NCBI GenBank assembly: GCA_023376005.1
Contig: CM042181.1
Location: 722,315-786,314 of the forward strand
Direction of reading: 5' to 3'
Length of the DNA: 64,000 nucleotides
Source of the DNA: Doryteuthis pealeii
Lineage: Eukaryota; Mollusca; Cephalopoda; Myopsida; Loliginidae
The stretch's first letter is position 1; each line of letters begins with the position of its first letter. This document shows, in pieces, positions 47,030 to 56,505 of the stretch. The translations under genes and the position numbers were made by a program. The notes beneath the pieces are model-generated. The model saw only the letters and a program-made list of their open reading frames with translations, made no database searches and was not told where the DNA came from.

Positions 47030-47400
47030 ATGAGGCTTGATGATTAGTATTATCTGCGTTATTCGGACTATTGTCCTCATCTTCATTGTTATTTGTACAA
47101 CGTTTCGGAGGATACGCCCTCCGGCCTTCTTCAGGTATTTCTTGTCGGACTCTGGAACCTTCTTTTCGAACTCGGGAACTTTCTTGTCGTAATCGGGAGC
47201 CAGCACGGAACATCGAACTTAACCCTTTATTTAGTCCACGGGGGTATCCTGTTCTGAATTCGCTAAGAAGATTCCCAAGTCCGAGAAGGTTCCCGAGTCC
47301 GACAAGAAATACCTGAAGAAGACCGGAGGGCGTATCGGCCGAAACGTTGTACAAATAACAATGAACATGGGGACAATAGTCCGAATAATGCAGATAATAA
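47030..47400 (-). repeat. GAAACG-type repeat (Penelope-like tail)
   Basis: Two convergent copies: about 47040-47220 and 47260-47400 each carry the aagaaggccggagggc / gccgaaacgttgtacaaata block. Head-to-head arrangement, with frames that are open only by chance. Confidence 0.4.
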
Positions 47401-47404
47401 TAAA

Positions 47405-47645
47405 AAAGTCGTCGGGGCGGCCTAGTGTCGGTATCGGCCAGACAGCGAGGGAGTATATACCCTTTTCACTAGCGCTAGACCAAGGAGATTATTTGAGCAT
47501 CTGAGGTGGAGCGCAACACCTACCATCAGCTATTCACTTTACCGTACAGATCCCTGTGCTACTCATTTGCTGAGTGGACGAGGGCTGGTATCGAACCAAG
47601 AACCTTGTGATTCCTAGCCGAACACTCTATCGACTGAGCTATGGG
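47405..47645 (-). mobile_element. tRNA-derived SINE-1
   Basis: Minus-strand copy (catagctcagtcgatagagt head, cttggttcgataccagccct, agtagcacagggatctgtac, tail tgtcggtatcggccagacag). It is inserted inside the neighbouring GAAACG-type repeat, since atgcagataata text occurs on both sides. Confidence 0.65.
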
Positions 47646-48281
47646 ATAATAATCCGAATAATGCAGATAATACTAAATTATTTTCAGTTTGAAAACACTG
47701 AATATCTATAAAAAAAATGAATAAAACAAAACGTTTTCGGTATAAAATAACCCAACAAAGGTTGACAGGCCATAAAATCCAACAATCCAACCAACAAGTT
47801 GCAGTTTAACATCATACCGAGGACATTTGGAGAATTGAAAATTCGAAGAAGAATTGGGGCAGCTTGGATATTTTAAAAAAATATCACGTGATATTTGACG
47901 TATCAATAAATAACATTTGTTCAGCAAATGTTCAAGTATTTAGACAACATCAAACAACAATTGAATTTATAAAACAATTTATTTTTCTCAATAAATGATA
48001 ATTAAAAATTAATAGTATATGCTTTTGCCTAACGTCTAATTCTACCTTTCATCACAATTGAATTTCTTTTTAAATGTCTCTCTAAAATCGATGAATACAT
48101 GAATAATGTTTGGTCAATATATCAGCTTGCCAATCGTCTTCCTTCTCTATGTAAATGCACGTGTTCCTTATATATATATATATTCGGATGTTTTGTTTTT
48201 ATGTGGCCAAGGCGATATAGTGTTTCACTACGCCTGCTGAGGTCCCGGTTTTGATTTCTGTCGGAGGGAAATCGTTAGTAT

Positions 48282-48327
48282 ATATCGCTGATGAGACTTG
48301 ATAAAGTCGAAACAGTCTGTACGATAT
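48282..48327 (+). ncRNA. Hammerhead ribozyme candidate
   Basis: Stem I ATATCG (48282-48287) pairs with CGATAT (48322-48327). CTGATGA at 48288-48294. Stem II GACTT / AAGTC (48295-48299, 48304-48308) with loop GATA. GAAA at 48309-48312. Short stem III CA/TG with loop GTC. UA at 48320-48321 as the predicted cleavage dinucleotide. All conserved core positions of a type I hammerhead are present. It lies beside a Penelope-like endonuclease remnant, the usual carrier of such motifs. Activity is inferred. Confidence 0.5.
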
Positions 48328-48436
48328 TCGACACACCGAGCGATCCTTTGCCGGGATTACACTTGTCAAGTTCATTTTTTATAAGAAAAGTATCAAATTT
48401 TATACGATACATGCATTGTAAGTGCCTTCAAGTAAA

Positions 48437-48477
<41 letters not shown>

Positions 48478-48569
48478 TTTTTTAAAAGTTGGGCGTTATT
48501 ACGAAGCATCTAAAAATAAATGAATGACCTCGATGTTATGGAGTATTGGATTCACTTATTTTTTTAATA

Positions 48570-48901
48570 TTATTTTTTATCATAAATTTTCGGGTTCGTT
48601 AGATACCCTTTATCAAATGACTGTTGTTCCTGTTCAACGGATCTTTTGTCTCTGTTGTTATTGACAGCGGCAGCGTCTGTAAAAAAAATATAATAACGGA
48701 GTATTCCGATGTCAGCGTTCAGTCCCCTCACGTGAGTTTGTAATTTTAGAATCCATTTAGTTTCTGCTTGTTTACGAGATTGCGTTGTTGGAAATGCGTG
48801 TTCTATTAGAATACATTTGAGGTGTGTAAGGTTGTGTGGTAGAGTGTTAAAATGAAGTGCTATTGTACTATGCGGGGATTTGAGTTTTATTGTGGATTTG
48901 T

Positions 48902-48905
<4 letters not shown>
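48570..48905 (-). pseudogene. Penelope-like element, GIY-YIG endonuclease C-terminal fragment
   Basis: Minus-strand frame from a (TA)n tract to a stop at 48570-48572. It reads STIALHFNTLPHNLTHLKC, then ILIEHAFPTTQSRKQAETKW and ILKLQTHVRGLN. The pattern (ALHF...H...L, ...E...., R-x2-x-E-x-x-W-I-x-x-L-x-T...GLN) matches the C-terminal half of the GIY-YIG endonuclease of Penelope-like retroelements, including the Glu before the KWI segment. The reverse transcriptase and the GIY/YIG motifs themselves are absent upstream, cut at the microsatellite. It is therefore a dead 3' end. Confidence 0.65.
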
Positions 48906-48955
<50 letters not shown>

Positions 48956-49132
48956 GAGAAGTAAACAAACAATGTGTTTGGAATGGCTTTTTTTTTAGCC
49001 GACAATTTTTAGGAGAATATTTGCTTAATTGAAGTCATACCTAATTTTTGAAAATTAACTAATTGATAATTAATGAATTAGGCGGCCATACCTATTCAAA
49101 TGTAAGGCTAAACAAATCGAGAAAAAGTCCAT

Positions 49133-49174
49133 CTCTGTATGTACATTTCAGCCTATTAGGCCTCATCAGCAGAG
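49133..49174 (-). ncRNA. Hammerhead ribozyme candidate (minus strand)
   Basis: Minus strand: CTCTG (stem I), CTGATGA, stem II GGCCT-AAT-AGGCT (a G-U pair at its base), GAAA, TGTACATA (2-bp stem III plus the A15.1-U16.1 pair, loop TA, UA cleavage dinucleotide), CAGAG (stem I). The 8-nt spacing between GAAA and stem I equals that of short-stem-III metazoan hammerheads. It sits 230 bp upstream, in minus sense, of the Penelope-like fragment at 48570..48905. Confidence 0.5.
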
Positions 49175-49306
49175 CTATAGACAGGAAGTGTGTGATTCGA
49201 ACCCTGACTGTCAAGCTGACATGCAGGGGTTCTAACCATTACACTTTTGGTGACTTACTGCACGACAGTATCAGAAGTAAACAAACATACAATGTGTTTG
49301 ATATGA

Positions 49307-49344
<38 letters not shown>

Positions 49345-49372
49345 GTGTGTGTGTCTGTGTGTGTGTTTGGCT

Positions 49373-49725
49373 GAACTCGAGTGACAATTCCTGTCGTAAA
49401 AGTTTCTGTTCAATCCTTTCAAGGTGTCTGGCCATTTTTTCGGTGTCAGGGTGGAACTGGTGTAGCAGTCCACCAAAGGTGTCTCTACGAGCGAATTCGG
49501 CATGTCGATCTGCCATCTTCAGGTTGGAAACTGATGGTATATTTCGTGGTGTCTCGTTTTTAAAGAAAACGGGCAGTAGCATAGGAACTGGTAGTTGGAG
49601 GTATAGAAGATTTCACATAGTAGACCGATTTGAAGCCCTTGGTAAATGCTGGAAGATGTGCAAGACTTTGGCAGGACTAAAGAGCCACCTTCGTGCAGCT
49701 TATTGTTGAACTTTTTAAAGCTCAC
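49373..49725 (-). pseudogene. Probable Penelope-like ORF N-terminal fragment
   Basis: Two overlapping minus-strand frames carry KKFNNKLHEGGSLVLPKSC and, shifted, RHAEFARRDTFGGLLHQ then HLERIEQKLLRQELSLEF. The second style, ending just before a (TA)n/(CA)n tract, is what I associate with the N-terminal leader of Penelope-like ORFs. The frame change between them shows decay. Assignment is tentative. Confidence 0.35.
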
Positions 49726-49854
49726 TCACCTTTATATTCTTTGAACTGTTGAACATTTTTTTATTTATTTATTCATTTTTTTATCAAGCAATGGCAATAC
49801 TTGAACACGAGTTTGCTACCATCATATCTATCTATCATATATATATATATATAT

Positions 49855-50158
49855 ATATGAAATTTAACATTATGAAAAAACATATGATGTTTGTTATGTA
49901 ATTGCTGACAGTACTATTTCGACCAAATCGATAAGTTGGTCTTCATCAAAGAGCGACATAGATGGGAAGAGAAAAATTTCAGCGGTTGAACTCAGCGTTC
50001 GTTTCTGTAAACAGTCTTTTTTTTTTTAACGGATATCTTCTCTTCCCATCTATGTCGCTCTTTGATGAAGACCAACTTATCGATTTGGTCGAAACAGTAC
50101 TGTCAGCAATTACATAACAAACATCATATGTTTTTTCATAATGTTAAATTTCATACCG
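49855..50158. repeat. Long inverted repeat, about 125-bp arms
   Basis: The left arm (gaaatttaacattatgaaaa ... catctatgtcgctctttgat on the other strand) returns inverted at about 50040-50158, around a spacer of about 75 nt. Each arm contains TTGATGAAGACCAA ... TTGGTCGAAA, a hammerhead-like core with the first C changed. Probably two Penelope-type termini facing each other. Confidence 0.65.
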
Positions 50159-50179
50159 TCGGATTAATTTCCATCTATT

Positions 50180-50219
<40 letters not shown>

Positions 50220-50879
50220 TTTGATTTTGCAACGACCGGGCGAACATTCTTTTATAAAGGAAATTTTGTGCAAAGCAACGACCAAAGTTCAATAAAATCC
50301 ACACACTGTTATCATCTGACTGCGTTCGATTCTTTCTAACTCGGGGTTACCACAAAAAAACTTTTGTCTAATGTTGCTACCTTTCATCAACATTTCTTTT
50401 AAATGCCTTGCTTAAATCGATGCCTGCATGGAAAATGTTTGGTCAATAACAGCTTCCCAGTCCTATTTCTTCTATACATAGATACACGTTTCCTTATGCT
50501 CACTTACAATTTTAACAAATCTTACCCTTACAAACCCTCACAAAAAATAAATAAATAAAATAAAATAAAATAAAATAAATAATAAATCAAAAAAAAAAAT
50601 CACACCAACATACCAACAACACACATATAACTTAACGACAAATCCAGTTCCCAATCACACATAAACAAAAAACAATTAAACAGACACACACACACACACA
50701 CACATACACATATTTAGCTAACCAATCCCCACAATCTAACACCTGTGGTACCATTTCGGCACTCCCCATTCCAGAGAGAAGAAGAATCCACTAACCACCC
50801 CCAACTACACTTCCCCCTACTGACGACCTTCCGCTTTCAGCATTTTGAGAATTTCCATCATTGGAGTAAGAACTATATT

Positions 50880-50940
50880 CAAGTCCTGAAGATGGTCTAA
50901 TAAGAGACCGAAACGTTGCACCGTCGACAATAAACATCAA
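50880..50940 (+). repeat. Hammerhead-like decayed block
   Basis: cctgaagatggtctaataag then agaccgaaacgttgcacc: a paired GGTCT/AGACC stem between CTGAAGA and GAAACG. The core differs from CTGATGA at one base. Confidence 0.35.
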
Positions 50941-51540
50941 GTTTCCACAACATCCCGTGTTTGTCTACTTTTCTCCACGTTTCCTTATATATATATATAT
51001 GCGCGCGCGTGCGTGTGTGTGTGTGTGTGTGTGTGAAGGAAATGACTTACCGGTAAAAATATTGGGTTGGTCTCAATATTTGGTTGGTATAAGTGTTACT
51101 CGGATAAGTCAGCGTTATAACAAATATAAAATGCTCAATACGTAAGTAGAGCAGAAAAATGTACATCCTGATTATCTGGTGCTGCTCATCCGGCGAATTC
51201 TTAGTTCGTATGAGTGTCGTCACCTTGGCTAAATAATGTATCATTCCATTTTTATAATAAAGTAAAAGGGGAAGAAAAAGGACATGCTAGATAGAACAAA
51301 ATATAATAAGAAAGAAAGAGAAAGAAAAGATAGATAGAGAGAGGGAGTAGAGAAAAGATAGGTAGAGAGATAGATAGAGTGAGAGAGAGAGAGAGGGATG
51401 AGGCTAATCTCTTTCACTCGAACATAATGAAAAGATGAAGAGAACGAAAGAAAGAAAGAAAGAAATTATAACAAAAGTTGATAAATAAGTTGCAACGTTC
51501 ACTTGAACTGGACCACAGTTAAGTTATATTGAATAAAAAT

Positions 51541-51815
51541 CGCGTGGTGTAATGATTAATGTCATGGGAAATGGACTTGTCGTCCCGAGTTCAAATCCTG
51601 GACGTGGTAATTGAATTTCACTTAGCGCTAATACCCTTGGGAAAAGTATTAATTCTACTCTCCCACCAGCTATGGGTAAATAGTAGGGCAGACTGGGCTC
51701 TTTAACCTTGGTTAGGCAACCGGTCTAGGAGAAGGAAAAACTCTGAATTCAAACCTGTTGAACTCCGCTTAAGAAATTGACCTTGTGTCGCATCCTGCTC
51801 TAGCGGAGGGGTTGG
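51541..51815 (+). mobile_element. tRNA-derived SINE-2
   Basis: tRNA-like head cgcgtggtgtaatgattaat and cccgagttcaaatcctggac (A and B boxes), then cacttagcgctaatacc, gggctctttaaccttggtta, cgcttaagaaattgacc and a tail ending ggaggggttggtaaatatat. The near-identical minus-strand copy at 55338..55613 confirms the boundaries. Confidence 0.7.
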
Positions 51816-52139
51816 TAAATATATATATTGAATAAAAAGTTAGTAAATAAATTACCTTCTTCCTCTTCTATTACACGTAGTGAACTATGCACCTTAGTAG
51901 GCTTGAGAACTTTTAGAGAGAAAAAAAAAGAATTAGTAGTGAAAAGATACTTAGGGGCGGGTGTGTGGAGATAATAACACTAATATTTTTCAATCAAATA
52001 TAATAAGAAAGAAAGTAGGGGAAAGACAGAGAAAGGGGCTGAGCGCACGGAAGCGATAACGCTAATTTGTTTCAATTGAATATAATTAAAAAATGAAAAT
52101 AAGGAAAGACAAAAAAAAAGAGTAAGAGAAAAAGTTAAA

Positions 52140-52960
52140 TCAAGATTATCATACTTTTTACATATTGAACTAAGTAATAGCTCTTAAATAAAAAAAATAA
52201 AAATTTAACGTTGTAATAATTAAATTATCATACATTGGCATTTCAGTCTCGGAAGACTATAATAAAGTTTTTATGTGCCCCTGAAGTTACAGCGCCTCCT
52301 CTGACTGTGAAGTCCGATGTTTGAAAAACATTCTCGACCACAGATGTCGCATTTGAAAGCTGTCCCTGAAGATGTAGATGTGCCGGTGCTTTGTTGCCGC
52401 TGCTTTCTTTTAGACCTCTAAGCTTCATTGTGTTGCGTCATGGTGATTTCTGACCTGAACAGTCCTCTACGGAGATTCTGCCGCCACCGAGGGCAGTCCT
52501 GAGCCAAATTTTCCCAGCTGGAAGGGGCAATGCCAAAGCACCTGAGATCATTATTGCAGACAACCTTGAATCGCAGCTGGGGGCGACTAATCTGTCTTTT
52601 ACCAGACGTAAGCTCTCCATAGAGGATGTCTTTTGGGATTCGTCCATCATCCATCCGACGTACATGACGCAACCATCGGAGACGACGTTGTCTCAGTAGA
52701 GAGTGCAGGCTGGGGAGTTGAGCTCTTTCTAGGACTGCTGTGTTAGTGATCCTGTCCCTCCAGGTGATGCCCAGTATACGTCTAAGGCAGCGAAGGTAGA
52801 AGTTATTTAGCCGCCGCTCTTGGTGGGACTATAAGATCCAATTGAATTATCATACTGAGGTATACCACAGGTCCTGCTAGTAGAGAGTTAAATTAAGATT
52901 ATTATACTTTTTCACATAGAACTATATTCTAATAGCTATTAAGTAAATATATCAAACATA
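52140..52960 (+). repeat. 116-bp satellite units split by a LINE insertion
   Basis: Units at about 52140-52245 and 52835-52960 (tactttttacatattgaact, atagctcttaa, tactg-ggtatacc-acagg) flank the LINE fragment at 52271..52830, which evidently entered a satellite stretch. Confidence 0.6.
52271..52830 (-). pseudogene. RTE-type LINE ORF C-terminal fragment
   Basis: Minus-strand frame, open from about 52830 to TAG at 52415-52417, then continuing in the same frame to TAA at 52271. Visible: HQERRLNNFYLRCLRRILGI, then TWRDRITNTAVLERA, RWLRHVRRMDDGRIPKDIL, YGEL and a terminal Cys-x2-Cys...His...Cys knuckle (FKCDICGRECFSNIGLHSQ). This order is the standard post-reverse-transcriptase tail of endonuclease-RT proteins of RTE/CR1-like non-LTR retrotransposons. 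The RT and endonuclease domains are missing (5' truncation), and one in-frame stop separates the knuckle from the rest. Confidence 0.75.
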
Positions 52961-52971
52961 AAATTTAGGTT

Positions 52972-53550
52972 TGGTTTGTTTTGTTTTACGGCACATCAAC
53001 CTCAGTGGGTCATTTAATGCCGATACAGTTTTGAAATAAATCAATTCTTAATGGATAATACAATTTTTTTATAAATGCATTTTTCTATTTAACCCATAGA
53101 TTGGACCCTAACAGGTACTACCACTCCGGGTCAGAGTGGACCAGGGAGCAGTGGTGATGAAGGGGTGCTCCACATTCCCCAAACATCCAAAACTGGAACC
53201 TCACCATCAGATAGAGTTTAACGTCATTCCCAGGACATGTAGACCCGCAGCCACCGGCTTCTAGCAACCATATTGTAAAAAGGGGTTGGGGGTTGCCATA
53301 AGGGCAATAGGGTTGGTGCAATCATATAGGTGCTAGGGCTTGACATGACCAGCCGATTGACCGCCCGTCTATCCCAAGATAGGGCCAAAGTGGAGTATTG
53401 CAAGTCATGAACTGCTCATCCACATGGGCTCTATCCTTAAGCATCAAGGGTCGCCACCCACGGCAAACAGGTGGCCCCATTGGGGGAGTCTTACCCCTCT
53501 GCATTGGTGCAGTCGGTGTATTCTAACGCCCCAGCCAAGAGGGTGACATA
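52972..53550 (+). repeat. Family C dispersed repeat (near full length)
   Basis: Tail gttttgttttacggcacatc-aacc first, common body, then the proximal block gcccgtctatcccaagatag, cacggcaaacaggtggcccc and cccctctgcattggtgcagt. It too is inserted in 116-bp satellite. Confidence 0.65.
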
Positions 53551-53990
53551 AAATTTAAATTATCTTACTGTGATATATCCACAGGTCCTGCTATTAAAGA
53601 GAGTTATATCAAGATTATTATACTTTTTACATATTAAGCTACTTAGCAATAGCTCTTAAGTAAACATATTTAACGTTGTAATAATTAAATTATCATACTG
53701 TGCTATATCCACAGGACCTGCTACTACAGAGAGTTAAATCAAGATTATTATACTTTTACATATTGAACTATTAGTAATAGCTATAAAGTAAATGTATCAA
53801 ACGTTGGAAAATTTAAATTTTAAATACTGTGAGATATCCACAGGTCCTGCTAGTAGAGAAAGTTAAATAATTATTTTTATACTGTATACATATTGAACTA
53901 ATTGTAATATCTCTTAAATAAATATTACAAAGGTTGTAATAATTAAATTATCACACTGTGGTATATCCACAGGTCCCGCTAGTATACACG
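53550..53990 (+). repeat. 116-bp satellite block
   Basis: Three to four units with tactgtgatatatccacagg, ttattatactttttacatat and agcaatagctcttaagtaaa. They lie 46 kb from the main block at 6845..7545. Confidence 0.65.
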
Positions 53991-54039
53991 AAAATGCCTG
54001 AAATAAAACCTTGAAATTCATTTGAATAAATTGGCTTCT

Positions 54040-55215
54040 AGCATTATCTGCGTTATTCGGACTATTGTCCCCATTTTCATTGCTATTTGTACAACGTTTC
54101 GGCCGATATGCCCTCCAGCCTTCTTCAGGTATTTCTTGTCGGACTCTGGAACCTTCTTTTCGAACCTTCTTGTCGTAATCGGGAGCCATCACAGAACTTT
54201 GAACCTAACCCTTTATTCAATCCACGGGGGTATCCTGTTCTCATTCCGCTAACTTTAGCTGGGGTAGGAGTTGTGTTAATTATTTTTCTAACTGCCTCTA
54301 CTCAGGATTGAACTCGGGACCCAGTGATAACTGTCACTTAGAACTGCCTTAACCTAACTACCTTATCCACTAGGCCATGTGTCCAATTGGACAATTGAGT
54401 GTGAATTTTGGGAACTTATAAACCTAATGTCTTGATTTGGCTAGAATATCTACCTATTTACTTATGTATGATTTTTTACCTAGACTCATATTGTGGGGTT
54501 TTTTTTTCTCAATCTGATCTAGCCTTCTTACTTATGGGTTCCCATATTGTATTCATTTCTATGCTAGGTCTACTTAACAGCCCATTACAGCCTATCATAT
54601 GTGCTGATTCTTTGAGGCGTCTTCTCTTCCAATGTTCTTCCCTATCTATTATTCTAACTTCATCCCATAAGGGCAGATGGTTTCCCTTTTCATTCCATAT
54701 ATGGTCAGCCATACCTGAAGAAGGCCGGAGGGCATATCGGCCGAAACGTTGTACAAATAACAATGAAGATGGGGACAATAGTCCGAATAACGCAGATAAT
54801 ACTAATCATCAAGCCTCATCTCAAACATTCAGAGAAATTGGCTTCTGTTTTAAGTTAAATGTAAGACTTCTGGTTTAGAAAAAAACGAGTGTGTATATTG
54901 TTAATCGCCCGCAAGTGTCAGGGTAGGAGATTTAATTTGAAAAGAAGATTTCTTCAGATAAAGGGAAATAACCGTGACAATCTTCACAAAATTAACAGTT
55001 TTCGAGTAATTGCAGAACAGAGAACGCTTGCGTTAAATTGCAATTACTGTGTATTTGGATTATTCGGACTATTGTCCTCATCTTCATTGTTATCTACACA
55101 ACGTTTCGGCCGATGTGCCCTCAGGCCTTCTTGAAGGTGTTCTTGAACGTTGTGTAGATTCCAATAAAGATGAGGAAATAGTCCGAATAATTCAAATACA
55201 AATTATCAAGCCTCA
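54040..55215. repeat. Cluster of GAAACG-type repeats
   Basis: Copies at about 54040-54270 (minus), 54707-54830 (plus) and a convergent pair 55050-55215. Each has cattcggactattgtcc..., the ggccggagggc / cggccgaaacgttgtac block and tcttcattgttat. The text between 54270 and 54700 is non-repetitive here and shows no recognisable coding sequence. Confidence 0.45.
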
Positions 55216-55337
55216 TCTAAAAAAAAAAAATTAAAAAAAAAATTCAGAGAAATTGCAATTACCGTGTTTCCCCGAAAATGACCTATCTGAAAAATAGGAT
55301 CTAGCGTGATTTTCTGGTTAATTTTAATATATATATT

Positions 55338-55613
55338 TACCGACCCCTCCGCACGAGCAGAATGTGACACAAGGTCAATTTCTTAAGCAGAGTTTAACAG
55401 GTTTGAATTCAGAGTTTTCCTTCTCCTAGACCGGTTGCCTAACCAAGGCTAAAGAGCCCAGTCTGCCCTACTATTTACCCATAGCTGGAGGGAGAGTAGA
55501 ATTAATACTTTTCCCAATGGTATTAGCGCTAAGTGAAATGCAATTACCACGTCCAGGATTTGAACTCGGGGCGACGAGTCCATTTCCTATGACTTTAACC
55601 ATTACACCACGCG
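55338..55613 (-). mobile_element. tRNA-derived SINE-2
   Basis: Minus-strand copy of 51541..51815, with the head cgcgtggtgtaatggttaaa and gagttcaaatcctggacgtg read on the minus strand. Confidence 0.7.
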
Positions 55614-56080
55614 CTTTCTACGTTAATTTTAATATAAGCCCTAGTTGAAAACTGTAAACAGTCGAAAGAACTAAGCACTACAATGACTCCCTGGGGGCCA
55701 ACCTGTCACCCCCATATTGAATAGTTTGATCTCGTCCAGAATGTTATGCTTTTCAAATAATAAAATAAGTATATAAAGAAATACGTCCTATTGTATTATT
55801 TTTAACAATGGATTTTTAAAGAAAGGTAATTCTTTTTTGGGGAGGAACGCGAGTATTGTTTCTGGTTACGACAAATATTACCTTATTCTTATTGTAATAC
55901 GAACACTTTCTATACTGTACAATTTACGCTACGGTTATTTTAAAAAGCGTAACCATTTAATTTTTACCTACTCGCGATTTTAAATATCAGTTTTATATTT
56001 TAAGAATTTGTTCGTATTATTCGAAATTGAATTATATCAGAAATTGAAGCATTATATATTAAAGAAAAAATATAATTAAA

Positions 56081-56090
56081 ATGGCTGAAG
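56081..56090 (+). CDS. Gene 3 (FEM-1-like), coding micro-exon 1
   Basis: ATG GCT GAA G then the donor GTAAGG at 56091. Joined to 56506 it codes Met-Ala-Glu-Ala-Arg-Arg and stays in the frame of exon 2. The identical exon occurs in gene 2. The AAAATGG context is favourable. The in-frame ATG at 56418 lies in the intron's T-rich part and is not used in this model. Confidence 0.82.
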
Positions 56091-56505
56091 GTAAGGAACT
56101 TTTTTTTATTTCTTGAATTATATTATTACGAGTTCTTCATATACATGCGATATCAATAATATTGACCACTCTTTAGTGATTAATATAACACTCTTTACTT
56201 AAGGATATAGCAAACTAATATATATATTATATATATATAATACACCAACCACCTTCACATGAACACTCCAGTGTTTGCTCTCTCTCCCTCTCTTTCATTT
56301 TCAGTTTTATATTCTTTTTTATTTTTCTATTTTTTCGGGGGGGGGGGTCTGTTTTTTTCTTTTCAATTTTTTTCTTTTGTCCCAGATAATAATTTTTTTT
56401 ATTTGTACCTTTTATGATTGTTCTGTATTAATAATTTATTTACATTTAACTTTTTTTGTAAATTTCCTCTCCTAACTTCTAATTTTGTCTACTTTATCTT
56501 TTCAG
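56091..56505 (+). other. Gene 3 intron (415 bp, phase 1)
   Basis: GTAAGG donor, pyrimidine-rich end, CAG? acceptor read as ttttcag at 56499-56505. Contains a short TATATA run and a G-run (56337-56347) but no transposon, unlike the introns of genes 1 and 2. This may be close to the ancestral intron size. Confidence 0.78.

Larger units (their letters stand above)
35865..56080. other. Repeat-filled intergenic region between genes 2 and 3
   Basis: No cellular gene is supported. It holds large micro/minisatellites, three Helitron loci, SINEs, LTR-like pairs, Penelope-like remains and a LINE tail, each listed. 37440-38000, 41190-42000, 42790-43500 and 47900-48250 show only AT-rich DNA without a recognisable feature. 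Homology to the exons of the flanking FEM-1 genes was not seen in it. Confidence 0.6.

Noticed and set aside
56418..56505. ATG at 56418 as the gene 3 start
   Set aside because: Same reason: it is in the T-rich 3' end of the intron, and ttttcag at 56499-56505 is a good acceptor matching the micro-exon at 56081.
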